Part shown: positions 33,165-45,540 of the stretch, one piece after another
Position numbering within the stretch: position 1 is the stretch's first letter
Layout: each line of letters begins with the position of its first letter
DNA from: Smittium culicis
Taxonomy: Eukaryota > Kickxellomycota > Harpellomycetes > Harpellales > Legeriomycetaceae
Direction: 5' to 3'
Length of the DNA: 50,938 bases
NCBI GenBank assembly: GCA_001970855.1
Contig: LSSN01005747.1
Span: forward strand, 1-50,938
Notes under the pieces: model-generated
What the model was told of the DNA's origin: nothing
Seen by the model: only the letters and a program-made list of their open reading frames with translations
Databases searched by the model: none
Translations under genes and position numbers: made by a program

Positions 33165-33334
33165 CCTTGAACAAATTCCCAGTGTGTATGGGGCTGCTAG
33201 AGCTGCAAGAGCTGCAGAGGCGGGCCGATTGAAAATTTATTTTTATAATATTTTTTTAACTTTTTAAATAATTTTTAATAGGTTTTTTGAATACTTTTAA
33301 GTTATTCTTAATAAAACCTTTGAAAAAAAAACTT
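33165..33334 (+). mobile_element. Short 5'-truncated LINE copy with target duplication
   Basis: Begins inside the LINE C-terminal frame (LNKFPVCMGLLELQ..., TGA) and ends with the AT-rich tail and an A-run. It is flanked by a direct repeat AAAAATATGGTT at 33153-33164 and 33335-33346 (longer with one mismatch), the expected target-site duplication. Confidence 0.8.
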
Positions 33335-33346
33335 AAAAATATGGTT

Positions 33347-34709
33347 AGTATCAAATATAAATCGATAATTTTAATCTAGGCTTTAAATCGTTATTTTTTA
33401 GTTTAATTATATAAACAGTTATTGGTTTAAAACTAAAATTACTAATTAAATTTTATAAAAATATTTAAATCTACAAGGATTAAAAATTAATTTTAGCCAT
33501 AGTTCGCCGCAAAAAATTCATTAAAAAACTATTTACTAGTTGATTATATACAATTTAAAGTTAAATTCAAGATCACAAATTTTCGCTAATTAAGTATCAA
33601 TGCAAATTTGCGGTGTGTGATTTTAATATATTTTCTTTTTATGAAGTTTATTGCCAAAAATAGTTATAACTGAACAATTATTTTCATAAATATACGCATT
33701 TTTAAAAAGAGAAAGCTAGATAATTTTTTTTTTTTAAAATCAAGGTCATATAAATATATACGGTTTAATAACTTGCTATCAGTGTAAATTTATCAGAATT
33801 TTTATTAGTTAAATCTTTATCAATTAAAGGAATATGATACATCCAACCTTTTATTTGAAAAAAAAAGTTCTTACTTGGCTGTTTCTCTGTGTGTGAGCTA
33901 TCTGCTTGAATTTATATAGAAATAGTTCTCAAATAGATGCGTATACATAGCAAATAAAACTCCACGATTCCAAGTAAATCCGTTTTTGGCAAAAAATAGC
34001 AAAACAAATTATGGATTCAAAAGAATAGACACACTTTTATAAATGTTGAAATAAAATTTTTTTGTATATAAGTGTCATTTATAACTGGAAGCCCAATAGC
34101 TTTAATTTTAGAAGGTTGCATTTTAACTAATACAGCTTTACAGATAGATTCCAAGCTTATTATTTTACCTTTCTAGGGTCAACACTTTTATTAGTATTTT
34201 AAAACTATTATTGGCTTTATGATTTAAAAGCAATCTTTTATTGCAAGCAGTTTGCTGCATACATAAATTATTATTCATTGTGTGAGACTCTTTAAAAAGA
34301 GAGGACTTTTATTGGAAAAGATTTACAGTGTATAAAATAACATTTGATTATTATACAACTATCGAAATTTACAACTTTTTATGCAAATATTATTTCATAA
34401 CGAAAATTGTAAATAGGAAAATTAATATTCCTGGCTAATCCATCCAATAACTACTAAAACTTTAAAATATTTGGACTAATAACTTCATGATGCGACAAAC
34501 TGCTTTCATAGTTCTAAAAATTTCACGCTGATTTAATTGTAAGATATTCTAATCGCTATTATTTGTAATTCAAAAAAATACAGCCGAACATTAAGAGGAT
34601 AAGGATATCACGTATGGTATGGTATTTTTGATCTAACACAACCAGTCAGCTATATTTTATAATAACAGTTAAACTATTAGATCTTAGAAGTTTTCGGTTT
34701 ATATAACCC
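33347..34709. other. AT-rich gene-free spacer
   Basis: No gene, RNA or repeat recognised beyond A/T runs. Confidence 0.55.
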
Positions 34710-34719
34710 TAGAAATATT

Positions 34720-34809
34720 TTTCTAACTTTTTAAATATTTTTTCATAGTTTTTTGTATACTTTAAAAATTTGTATAATAAACTCTCTGAGACAAAAAAAA
34801 AAAAAAGCT
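34720..34809 (+). mobile_element. Tail-only LINE copy (about 90 bp) with target duplication
   Basis: Contains only the AT-rich 3' tail (CTAACTTTTTAAATATT...CTCTCTGAGAC) and a poly(A) of 14. It is flanked by TAGAAATATT at 34710-34719 and 34810-34819. Confidence 0.75.
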
Positions 34810-34819
34810 TAGAAATATT

Positions 34820-35609
34820 AGGAAATTCAGTAATAAAAAGTCAACAGATCAAGAGATAGAACTTTGCAAAATACATTGAACGAATAAGGGTAAACTTACG
34901 AAGGTTTCCGTTATATTGGCAAACTAGAATTTTGTGCCGAATGAAAAATAAACATAAATATAACTAACAGTTCAAGGTTTTCATAAATTTATCGAGCATT
35001 ACCCCTGAAGGAGTTTTTTACTAATTTAACTATTACTCCTAAAAAATTAAATATTATTTGGCCAACAGTATTGTTGCTTTTTTTTTTTTTTTTTCATTTT
35101 TAGTACAAGTATAGCCAATAAATAGCGAGCTATGATTAGAATGTGGTTGGTAAATTTATAAAAATTTTTGTTATATTTATAAGTATTGCCCAATAATAAA
35201 TTTGAGAGTATTTTTGTATAGCAGTAGCCAATTGTGTCGACTAAAAAAGCGTCTATTTTGATATTTTATAGTGGTAATTTCTATAAAACAATAATTAATA
35301 ACATTCTAGCTTAATTTTTGTATTCTACGATTATATCATTTGGAATCTCTTTTATAAAATTTTGACAGATAAAAATTACAAAACTTATTATATAGAAGGA
35401 CTTGAGGTATTTTTATTTATATTATTGTGGTAGATTTTCATTTTATTTATTTCTTTAAATTTTTCTTTTTTATAGCTTCGAATCATTTAGATTATCATTT
35501 GAGCTCAAAATTATTCTGGCCTTCAATAAAAATTTTTATTTTGACATATGATTCATCCATAGAAATATTCTATTTAAAAGCCTGAACCATAAACTCATTT
35601 ACATAGAAA
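34820..35609. other. AT-rich spacer upstream of the 35.6 kb gene
   Basis: No gene recognised; presumably holds the promoter of the following gene. Confidence 0.5.
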
Positions 35610-35621
35610 ATGATTAACTGA
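35610..35621 (+). promoter_or_regulatory. Minimal upstream ORF (Met-Ile-Asn-stop)
   Basis: ATG ATT AAC TGA ends one base before the ATG at 35623. If it is transcribed, it could reduce initiation at the main start or depend on reinitiation. Confidence 0.45.
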
Positions 35622-35622
35622 A

Positions 35623-37218
35623 ATGCAAGATCTATCAGAAAATAAGAAACTAATAAAATCCATCAAGCTTTATGATTCAAAGCTATTACGGGAGCAATTT
35701 AAGAAAAAGATTAAAATTGTTAAGAGAAAGGTTAATCCTGATCTGCAAGCCGAATTAAAATCTGAAAATCAAAGCGATAATAAAAAAAATTTGCTTAACG
35801 AGATACCAAAAACAAAAAGAATCAGAATCCTAGCTGGGCCTAAGAAAAAAGATTCTGCTCCTACTCCATCAAAAAACGAAAGTGATCATAAAATAGAAGT
35901 TTCCGCACAGGACTTCGAAAATAATAATGAGGATAAAGTATTAATTTTAGAAAAAAAAGAATTTAAATTGCCAGATTCGATACCAATACCTGGAATTATC
36001 GCCCCTATTGTAAAAAAAAGTTCCGATATTTTGGCACAATTTAATCAGTTAAAGGAAAAAGAAAAGATGTTATTTAATAGGCAACGGGATTCTGAATTTC
36101 TACCACAGCAAAAGCTTTCAGCGTAATTTTTTTCATTATTATATCTTAGTATTTTATTAATAATCTTTTTTATTCGATAAAAATATTGTAGGGACGATCA
36201 GCGTCGCTTGGAAGGCGTAAACCTAGAGCAAGAGAATTACAACAAATCTATTATTAATAAAATAAAGGATGGTTTCAAAAATGGTTCATCTAAGCCTATA
36301 AATCTGTCTGGACAGGCGGCTGATATGTACAATTTAGAAATTTTTTTGAAATCAAAGCTAGGAAATAAAGTACCTTGGCTCGAAATGGAAAAAAACAACC
36401 TTATTTTCAACTACCTTAAGCCTTCTTTAGACCCTCTAATACTTAGGAACTACAATATACAAAAACAATGTAATACTATACACCAGATTAAAAAAGATTC
36501 AGAAACCATTTCATGTCCGAATGAACCGTCACAAAAACATATCGATACAAATCCTTCAATGATAAATAGCGCTCCTGACCAATCCAAAAGTTCTTCAGTT
36601 TTCACAGAAAATCATAAAGCTAAAATTCGAGCTGAAATTTTTCAAACTTCAGATAATAATTTTAATCTCACTCGTGTTCCTGAAGAATCTAAAATATATA
36701 ATATTGGTGATACAAATTACTCATCTAGCAATTTGATTAAAATGTCAGATCTTGAGAGTCTCACAGCTGGTTCTTCAAACCCTAGAAATTCAATAATTAA
36801 GAATGAATTAAATGTCATTGGAACTTTCAATCCTAAATCTATAACGAGAGAAAATCAACCACTAAATGTAATTGTAGCGGCTAATAATAATAAAGGATAT
36901 TTAGAAAAAAATTTCAAAGACAATTTGTATTCGCTTGCTGCTTCTGAATCATTTAACTCTGGCTATAAAAAACTCCAAAATCTACCAGAGTTAGGAGGAA
37001 ATATCGCTATTGCAAACAATAATAAGGGTATTCCAAATTCTGTTTCCAACCCTAAATTATCTGGACCTGAAAGTAATACAGAAAAGTATCACATTGAAGC
37101 TAGCTCTCACCATCAATTTTCCTCAAAAAACCATATTTTACCTGAAAGCAAAACTTTAGATTCTGGTTCAAATGGCTTAGGAACTAGCGATATTGAGGAT
37201 GGGGAACTCATTGAATAG
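35623..37218 (+). CDS. Unidentified protein, two exons
   Basis: Exon 1 is 35623-36122 and exon 2 is 36192-37218, joined by a 69-bp GT-AG intron (GTAATT...TTGTAG). The join is in exact phase and gives 508 residues. I do not recognise the family. The first half is Lys-rich and charged (KKKIKIVKRKVNP; KRIRILAGPKKK), with a compact block near residues 120-175 (PDSIPIPGIIAPIVKKSSDI; KLSADDQRRLEGVNLEQ) that may be the conserved core. A second ordered-looking stretch is KLGNKVPWLEMEKNN near residues 215-230. The rest is Asn/Ser-rich and probably disordered, ending in an acidic DIEDGELIE. No signal peptide or membrane segment. The basic clusters suggest, but do not prove, a nuclear protein. Further 5' exons cannot be excluded. 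Confidence 0.75.
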
Positions 37219-39259
37219 CATAGGTTATTTAGCTGCAACTTAAACTTACTACTACCACTTACTTATTACCAGCCATCGCTTTAAAATCTCGCACAACTTA
37301 TAAGAGTAATAGAATAATCACGATTTAAAATGTTATAATAATTTGGGATTTCATTTTTTCTGTGCAGGATTCCGTAATCTCGAGTTTTTTTAACTTTAAT
37401 GATATACCCAAACATTCATATATACTTTTCATCCCATAATTATATTTTATTCTTAATCTTTTATACATGTTAGATTTTTTATAGCTTGTAGAATTTAGTT
37501 ATACTATTAGATTTATTTTTATTTAAATTTAATCGAAATAAATACACATTGTACAAATTATCTTGCTTTCTAAAAATAAAAAAACTATTTAGCTTAACTT
37601 TTATCAATAATCTTGGCACATAAATTAAGTAAATATATTTTGCATTTTATATGTGTTGAAGGGCATGTACAAAGATCAAATTATCACTTTAATATTTAAT
37701 TAATAAATTAATATTAATACTAAAAAAAAGATTAAGTTCGGAGATTAGAGATATTTTAATAAATCAGAGGCTTTTATTTTCCACAATAAACGAAAAGAAG
37801 AAATAACAATAAGTTAAATCACTAACATTAATTTAAACTGTTTAATTTTTATTTAAGATTAGTCATTTAAAATTTGTATACACCTAATTCTCAAAGTCTA
37901 TTATACATTGTTTGATTCAGCGATTTTATTCAACAAATTTTTTTTTTTTATCTATCAAGGGATTTATATTTACACACCACATCTAATTTTATTTAGAGCT
38001 ATTCTATCTTTAACTAGTTAAAAATATCAATAAATGTCGATAAGTATTAGTATTTGGCTTTAATAATTTTTTATAGCTTTGAAAGGATTTGTATTATTAC
38101 CCAAGTTCAGGTCCTATATACTCTATGAGGGGATGTCATTGTTTATATCAACTCTTAGGGCGTAATTTTCAAAATAAGGTTAGTTTTAAGTATTATATTA
38201 TCTGAAAAAATAGTCTATATACTACAATTCTGTAAATAAAACGTGTTACTGTGACAAAATTATTCATAATCGCGATATAATATTAGTATAATAGTAGATA
38301 GGGTATATCAAACAATCGAAAACACATATTTGTATACAGAAATCTAGATCGAACTCAGTTCGAACAAAATATTAAAAAATAATAGTTTTGCTTATATATA
38401 GCCAAAATTTTTATGAAATTCTAAGAGATTGTAATTTCATTCATTAAAGCGCCTTAATATGTATTTAAAAAATCAGCTAAAAATTTGATAGAATCGTACA
38501 CACTTATGTCATCTAAATTTTTTTGTAGATTATCTAGATATTAAGTTAATTATTATGCTCGAGTGATTATAATTCTATATACTTCTATAGGTATATATAA
38601 GGTAATCGCGAATTACTGAGGCGTTAGTACACTAAAAAATAGTGTCTAATATTTAGTTAATGTTTACGTCTAATATAATAAGATTTGCTTGATGTGGTAG
38701 AATAAAGTTATTGAGACAAAATGAATATTTACATGCTACGTTATTGAAAAATGGGCGCTATTTATTAGTGGTATAGGTTCAAAATGATTCATATTTTATT
38801 AATAAAATGCTTTCATTGGTTAGGGCTATTTGCTAGCCAAAATATCGCGTAGAAAATTCATTATACATGTAAAAATTTAAAATTTTTTTTGAATTACTAA
38901 TCGTGATCATGGTATAAAAACAAGTTTTATATTTTACATGCTTTACTTTTGAAAATTATATACAAAATAATACAGCTAGCTTAATATAAATCAGTAGCAA
39001 AAATTTTCAGCAATCTGTAAATATAAACTCGAAAAAAGAAAAAAAAAAAACTTCACTCTCTTAAATAAATTTGATCGCACTAGCCTTTATATCTGCATCT
39101 CTTATATTTAATCTACATCATAAGTCTCCGTACAATTACTTTATAGTACTTATATTTTACAATACAAAAAGCGAATAAATCGAACTCATCAAACAGGATA
39201 ATAATAAATCCGTTTAATATTTTTAAATCTTATTTCACTCGAAAGAAATCCTTAAAATA
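37219..39259. other. AT-rich gene-free spacer
   Basis: Separates the unidentified gene from the splicing-factor gene. No coding, RNA or repeat feature recognised. Confidence 0.55.
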
Positions 39260-40958
39260 ATGTCAAAAGCAGAGAATAAAGAAACATGGGAAGATACAGT
39301 AAGATCAGCTATCAATCAAAATTTTTATTTTTAGTTATATATAACGATTTTTAAAAGAAAATCGTATAAATTTGAATATATTATTTTTTATCCTCTTGTT
39401 GAAATACACATCGCTCAATGTTTAATTTTTATAAAAAAATTCCAGGATTTCCCAATTCTTTGCGAAACTTGTCTCGGTGACAATCCGTATGTCAGGATGA
39501 CAAAACAAAAATTTGGCGACGAATGCAAGGTTTGCTTAATTGAAATAATATTTTTATGAGTACATATTAATCATTTTCTATTTCGAAATGCACATGTTCC
39601 CCTTTATTCTCTAATCTACAATCAGCTATTATCTAATTATCATTTTTTTTCTTTCATTTTGTTCCACGTTCTAATTTTTGAATTTCAATCTTTATTCAGA
39701 TTTGCCAAAGACCTTTTACAGTATTTCGATGGCTCCCAGGCGCTGGAATGCGATACAAAAAAACTGAAATATGCCAGGTGTGTGCAAAGATAAAGAATGT
39801 TTGCCAAACATGTGTCTTGGACTTAAAATATGGTATGTTTAGTCTACCAACATTTAGATTTTTACACACATTTAAAAAAATAATTAATCGTCATTATTGA
39901 AAATCATTTAAATAAAAAGCTTAATGTCGTTTTATATATAATTTCAAATAATCCAGGGCTTCCTGTTCAGGTTAGAGATACTGCGTTAGAACTTGAAGAA
40001 AAGGCACCTAGGTCTGATGTCAATAGACAATTTTATGCTCAATCGCTCGATAAAAAGGTTACTTTCTTTTATTTTTGATTTTAAGAGCTTTTTTCTTAAA
40101 CATTTACTAATCAAATTAACAATTTTTATAATTTAATGAGACCTTTTTATTTTTAAGATACTTATTATTTTACAATATTAACAGATTGATAATATGATTT
40201 ATATCTAGATTGAAAATGGATTAGTTGATACCGATTTTTCTGGGCTTAAAAACTCTGCAGGTCGTGAAAAGCTAACTAGACTTGCTAGAGCTGACCCATA
40301 TTATAAAAGAAACCTTCCTCACATTTGCTCGTTTTACGTCAAAGGTGAATGTAAACGTGGTAATGAGTGCCCATATCGCCATGAACTTCCTGAACCTGAC
40401 GGTGAATTATCTAAGCAGAATATCGTGGACCGCTACCATGGAACAAATGATCCTGTCGCTAAAAAGATACTAGCTAAAGCAAAGCCAAACGATGTTTTCA
40501 CAACACCCCTTGATAAATCAATTACCACTCTATTTATCACAAACTTGGATAATAGCATTCATACTGAGAAGGAACTCAGATCATACTTTGAATCTTTTGG
40601 CGAAATAAAATCTATCGTTATTGTACAGAAATCCAAATGTGGGTTTATTAACTTTAAATATAGAGCTAGTGCAGAAGCGGCTGCAGACAAATCTTTTGGT
40701 GGATGTGTAATTAATGGCAAGGCTGTACGTATGGCGTGGGGAAAGCCTAAACCAAAAGGTCCATCAAAACTAGCTGCCAGTTCAGGCAACATTCTTAACG
40801 CTCTATCAAGTGATCCTTCGATATCCGAAAAGCTTTCATCCAATGGTGTTTCTTCTGGTAATATTGCCAACAAGCACGGAATTATTCTTCCTCCAAGTCT
40901 TACCAAGAATGTCGTTACCTATCCCAGTCAAGATCCTTCACTACAAGGATCAAATTAA
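39260..40958 (+). CDS. ECM2: Pre-mRNA splicing factor Ecm2/RBM22 (Cwf5) homologue
   Basis: Spliceosome component of the NineTeen-complex-related group; it contacts U6 snRNA and the intron in the active site and helps catalysis in the nucleus. Five exons join in frame: 39260-39298, 39446-39529, 39700-39832, 39957-40057 and 40209-40958. The GT-AG introns are 147, 170, 124 and 151 bp, and the protein is 368 residues (yeast Ecm2 364, human RBM22 420). The Cys-rich N-terminus matches the family ([39 protein letters not shown]). A CCCH zinc finger C-x7-C-x5-C-x3-H occupies residues 159-177. An RRM follows with RNP2 TLFITNL and RNP1 KCGFINFK (about residues 223-297), and a Ser/Pro/Asn tail ends the protein. 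The first exon gives only 13 residues; its start is the only ATG in phase nearby. Confidence 0.95.
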
Positions 40959-41689
40959 CTCGAAAATAAAATTTAATTTCAAACAAAACTTGCTTAGTTG
41001 AGTCTCGAGTTATCTTGTTCCCCTCCCCCTCTTCTCAAAGTATTATATAAATTTTTTGTAACGCCTATTTTTTCAAGTTTAAACCATTTAATCACCCAAA
41101 TAAACTATTTCCTTGATTTTTGCTTTCATCTACGCCATTTATTTTTCACTAAATATTTTCTTTCTCATTAATTATCTTATCTAGCTTTTTGACTATATTT
41201 AAGCGATACAAGTATATCTTCAGATCATTAATATGGGAGATTATTTCGGGGAGTGGAGCTTTTCGTATTAAATTTTTCCTACTTCGCAGATTACTTATGT
41301 TTTTTAAATCTTATTAGAAAATACCATCGAATGGTTTACCTTTTACAACATATATCTTTACCTAATCCACACAAGTAAATAGAATTTATATGAAAATAAG
41401 CTACGCTTCCCCAAAGAATATATCACATATCAAAATTCTAATATAAAGTAAAACTGTTTAATTGAATATTTAACGAGCAACCAGTAATCATCGTAAAACT
41501 TATAAGCGGTGAGTCGAAGACTTTAGTTTATAAAAAATAAAAAAACTTCTTTAATATAAAGCTAAAAAAATAAAAAGAGTATTTATAATGATTATATACA
41601 AAAAAAATATTAAAAAAATATCTTTTATTTACAGAAATTTGTATTTTTTGAATTTCATACAATTAAAGGAAGTAATAAACTAAAAACAC
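40959..41689. other. Convergent intergenic region ECM2/RGP1
   Basis: AT-rich spacer between two convergent genes; nothing else recognised. Confidence 0.6.
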
Positions 41690-44600
41690 TCAAACGTGAC
41701 CCATAAAAAAAGAATCAGAGTCTAAGTCAAATTTTTCAATATTGCCAAAATTCTCGAATGCTCTTATATCATTTGTAAAATTTTCTTTACTATTGATAGT
41801 ATCACCGCTCCTTCTACTTTTGAGCAATGTGCTAATGAAGTTATTAGCAGCCAAGCCAATAGAATCAACGCTTTTAAATAGGCTGAAATTTATATTGTTA
41901 TTCATAGTTTTTTGTGAAGTAAGATTTGATTTATTGTTTTTATAGCTCAACAGCTTGATTGATTCAAGAGAAGGCAGAATCGAAATAGGAATTTCACATT
42001 CCATTGAGGTAACGCAGAAATCCTTTTTCATGGTAAAGTTGTATCGATATAGTTCGCTTTCATCTGTAGCGATTAATTTTTCCAGGCTGCTATTTCCATT
42101 ACTTGAATCTAATTTAGATTCGCTGCCTGTATCTGAAATTGATTTCTTTCCTGCGGATATATCTTTGGGAACACTATTGGCACATAATTCGTCTTCAGTT
42201 TCTTTGCTAGAAATATTGGGTTCTGGGGATTCATTTTCGGAACCGTTAGGATTAATACCCTCGATATCGTTTTTATCTTTGTTTGGGACTTTAACTTTAG
42301 AATTTTTTATCGTTCTATTATCAGAAGCAGATGTATTTGAAGGAATGTTATCATTTTCAGAATAGCTTTTACCAACTTCAGTTTCACTATTGGAAAAATT
42401 ATCTGATTCGTGGTTGTCCCCTTTTGATTTTTTTGAGTCTTGAACTTTACTGTTATTTTTATTTAAACCATCTTCCAAGAGGAGTTTGCTATGATGGGGT
42501 TTCGAGTTGTCATTAGAATTATTTGATTTAGCGCTAAAAAGCAAAGATGGATATCTGGTAACTGAATCCAAAATCATATCCGAATATGGAGAGTTAGTTT
42601 TATTATCTAATGTTTGTGAAGAGTTCTCGAAAATATGATTTTCTGTATTATTATTGTTATTGGTACTTACTGGCTCTTGTGTATAAAAGTATCCGTTGGA
42701 ATCTATGACCGATTCCAAGCTTTGCTCAATATTCTTATTAATGTTATGAGTGTTTAAATTGGATATTTTATTTTGTTTTAAAGAGGCTAAGTCTACAGTA
42801 ACCACTTTTATGCGAATCTGAAAACTAAGGCTAACAAGCCCATTTTGCGTTTGCGAAAAATTTTGAATTTGGTGAATTATGTTAGCAGATTTTCTCAAAT
42901 AACTGTCTTTAAGATGTAATCCAAATTTCCTTTTAGATTCAATAGATTGAGCTCCATGAGGTAAATTTTGGTCATTTTGCAGATTAATCATTGTTGGAAG
43001 AGAAAATCCAACACTCTCATAGCCATGACATATTTTATTGAATGAACTATGTTTTGTTAAGGTTTGGTTTTTAACCGTATTTAAGTCTGAATTGGAGTAG
43101 CTTGATTCTATTTGCTCATAGCTTTCAAGCCAAATAGATAGCTGATAACAAGGCGCATTTTTATTTTTGCTACCTAAAAACTCGATTTTCCCCAAAATAA
43201 CATCACTTATTTGAAAAGTTGTTTTTGGTAAAAATACTGAAGCTATCTTTTCGCCACAGTTTATTAAAGAGAAAGTACTGGGATTTTTTGTACGAGAGCT
43301 TATTTTTATATTTTGAATAAATTCATCTTTGACGTTTTCATCAAGTTGATTGTAGTAATTGCTTGATACATCACTTGATTTATCATAAACTCTTAATCCA
43401 GAAACTTTTTCGCTGAGAGAGTTTTCAAAATCGTCACTATTTTTGCAGCTTGGTTCAATTTTATGGGTTGGGTTTGAAATATCTGAATTTACTCTGCAGG
43501 ATTTATATTCGCTGAAATTGTGTTGGTTTAAGGCTTTAGCTATCAAAGGATTCTTCGAAAGTTTCAAGCTTAAACTTTCAATTCCTTTAATACTATTAGT
43601 TTTTAAAATGGATCTAATATTCATTTCTTTTTCACTTGAATCAATGAGTTCTGTGCCATAAGAAACAGATGAGTTATTAATACTGAACGGAAGTGTGAGG
43701 AAAGGATTTGAACAACTTATCAAGTCAAGGCTGAAGGGCGAATCAAATAGTTCATAGCAAGTGATCTTGTTAGGGCTATTGAATAGAAAGGGTTGATTTT
43801 GTACATCGGGATTATTTACAGTAAGATCTTTTGAATTAATAAAAAAAGGAATGCGAATAATGTAAGAATGATTATCAAGGATTTTTCTTTTAATAAAAAT
43901 AACTAGTTCGTACTCGATTGCAACAACTTTCCCTTTAATGCTAGATGGCAATGATTTATCAAGAAGAGTTGATATCATAAAGCATCTACTTTGACCAAGC
44001 TCTAAATTTAGTTCACTAAATATAATTTCAGCCGGAGTTTCATAAAAAGTCAGCTTTTGGTTGCTTTCTTTAGAAATTTCGCCAGTGTTTTCAGATATTG
44101 CACCTAGCTTATCAGAGAATCCTCCACCGATCTTTACTGAATTTCTTGCGCCTAAATCATCACTAGCTCTAGGTGTATTTGTTACCCAAGACCAAAAATT
44201 TTCAGTTTTTCTAAAAATCGTGGAAGATGGATTGGACTCACTAACCCTATTTACTTGAGAAGAAAAACTGTTACTAGGGCGCCGATTACTGTTGTGCTCG
44301 CTAAAACGGGGAGAAGCTATAGCAGATTCGAATGTTTTTATATCTGAAAAGGTATAACTTTTCAAATGCTTTGATCTTGAAAACGCAACGCCATTTAACT
44401 GTGCCAAACCAAGTGCTCTATACTCAATATCGCTTGATATTCTATTAAAAAGTATGTTCTTTGCGGATCCAAAGAGAGTCGGCGAATCTATGGCTTTTTG
44501 GTTTGAATTTTCATTATTGGGATTATAATCAGTTGTATTAATGCTTTTTTCTGATGAGATGGAATTCAATCTGATATTTCTGGGGCTTGATCCTGTGTTG

Positions 44601-44737
44601 AAAGGCCTAAATTGCGAAGCTGTAGAGCTTTTTCTTCTGGCGTTGGCATCATTCGTAAATACTAAAATACAATCTAAATATTCTCCAGAAACGAAATAGC
44701 CGCCATTTTTTAATCTGGCAGTCACTGTAAGACCCAT
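41690..44737 (-). CDS. RGP1: Rgp1 homologue, subunit of the Ypt6/Rab6 guanine-exchange complex
   Basis: Rgp1 forms with Ric1 the exchange factor that activates Ypt6/Rab6 on Golgi membranes for retrograde vesicle fusion. A single 1015-residue frame without introns, starting at ATG 44737. The N-terminus has the arrestin-like first strands (VTARLKNGGYFVSGEYLDCI). Near residues 230-310 is PAEIIFSELNLELGQSRCF followed by YELVIFIKRK and IIRIPFFI, the counterpart of the human RGP1 block around its KILFCDLRL. A third block (FSLINCGEKIASVFLPKTTF; GKIEFLG) and the C-terminal MECEIPISILPS fit the family. It is much longer than human (391) or yeast (663) Rgp1 because of Ser/Asn-rich insertions at about 30-200 and an acidic Ser/Asn/Lys-rich stretch at about 730-880. 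Assignment rests on motif order seen by eye. Confidence 0.8.
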   Translation of the reverse strand: MGLTVTARLKNGGYFVSGEYLDCILVFTNDANARRKSSTASQFRPFNTGSSPRNIRLNSISSEKSINTTDYNPNNENSNQKAIDSPTLFGSAKNILFNRISSDIEYRALGLAQLNGVAFSRSKHLKSYTFSDIKTFESAIASPRFSEHNSNRRPSNSFSSQVNRVSESNPSSTIFRKTENFWSWVTNTPRASDDLGARNSVKIGGGFSDKLGAISENTGEISKESNQKLTFYETPAEIIFSELNLELGQSRCFMISTLLDKSLPSSIKGKVVAIEYELVIFIKRKILDNHSYIIRIPFFINSKDLTVNNPDVQNQPFLFNSPNKITCYELFDSPFSLDLISCSNPFLTLPFSINNSSVSYGTELIDSSEKEMNIRSILKTNSIKGIESLSLKLSKNPLIAKALNQHNFSEYKSCRVNSDISNPTHKIEPSCKNSDDFENSLSEKVSGLRVYDKSSDVSSNYYNQLDENVKDEFIQNIKISSRTKNPSTFSLINCGEKIASVFLPKTTFQISDVILGKIEFLGSKNKNAPCYQLSIWLESYEQIESSYSNSDLNTVKNQTLTKHSSFNKICHGYESVGFSLPTMINLQNDQNLPHGAQSIESKRKFGLHLKDSYLRKSANIIHQIQNFSQTQNGLVSLSFQIRIKVVTVDLASLKQNKISNLNTHNINKNIEQSLESVIDSNGYFYTQEPVSTNNNNNTENHIFENSSQTLDNKTNSPYSDMILDSVTRYPSLLFSAKSNNSNDNSKPHHSKLLLEDGLNKNNSKVQDSKKSKGDNHESDNFSNSETEVGKSYSENDNIPSNTSASDNRTIKNSKVKVPNKDKNDIEGINPNGSENESPEPNISSKETEDELCANSVPKDISAGKKSISDTGSESKLDSSNGNSSLEKLIATDESELYRYNFTMKKDFCVTSMECEIPISILPSLESIKLLSYKNNKSNLTSQKTMNNNINFSLFKSVDSIGLAANNFISTLLKSRRSGDTINSKENFTNDIRAFENFGNIEKFDLDSDSFFMGHV

Positions 44738-45540
44738 TATTTACTAGCAATGCAATTATGAATTAAAAAAAATGTCGATTGTATTAAGAATATGCGTAAG
44801 GGATAGTATGAATAAAAGTGGATTCTATATTCTGAAAAAAAAAGACTGAAAACAGATGAATTCTATAGATTATGTGCGGGAATGAAATGAACTAAAAATA
44901 ACATTAGACAGTTTCACCAATAATATTATCCATTTAGGAATTTTTACCAGATTTTTAGCATTTTTTACAACCAATTTGCTGTAGATTTAAACCATCATGG
45001 TTCAACATCGCTCATTGGCCAATACAAGAAATGTAATAAGTAGGTAAGATTAAGGAAAAGATAGTATAATAATATTACTTGCCAACTCATGCTTACTATC
45101 TTCACTCTGTTGACTCATTCAAACTGACAAATTAATATGCTAAAAGGAAAAAATGACCCGAAGTTTAAAGCTAAGTATAAAGAACCAAAATATAAAAAAA
45201 AACTAGTGAGCATAATCCACGGCCAATGAAGCTTTGCTATTTTGCTCAAAGGAAGGATATGCCTAAGCAGTAGGAAGTTACCATATTACAATATATTAAA
45301 CAAAAAATTGGCTAAATAAACATCCTTTCTATACAGAGTAATCCCTATAATGAAATTTATAAGGACAATATGGTCCAACACATGTCGCGATTTTTTTTTT
45401 TTTTTGACAATGGTGACGAGTTTATAGGTGGCTGTAGCGTAAAATTGAATCAAATAAATAAAAATATTCTATGAAGTGTATAACCAAAAGAAAAAAGGTA
45501 AAAAATACTAATCTCGAATTAATGTAACAAGTTTTTTTAG
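44738..45540. other. Spacer upstream of RGP1
   Basis: AT-rich, no gene recognised; presumably the RGP1 promoter. Confidence 0.5.

Noticed and set aside
40559..40906. 115-codon frame opposite ECM2
   Set aside because: Shadow of the RRM-coding exon.
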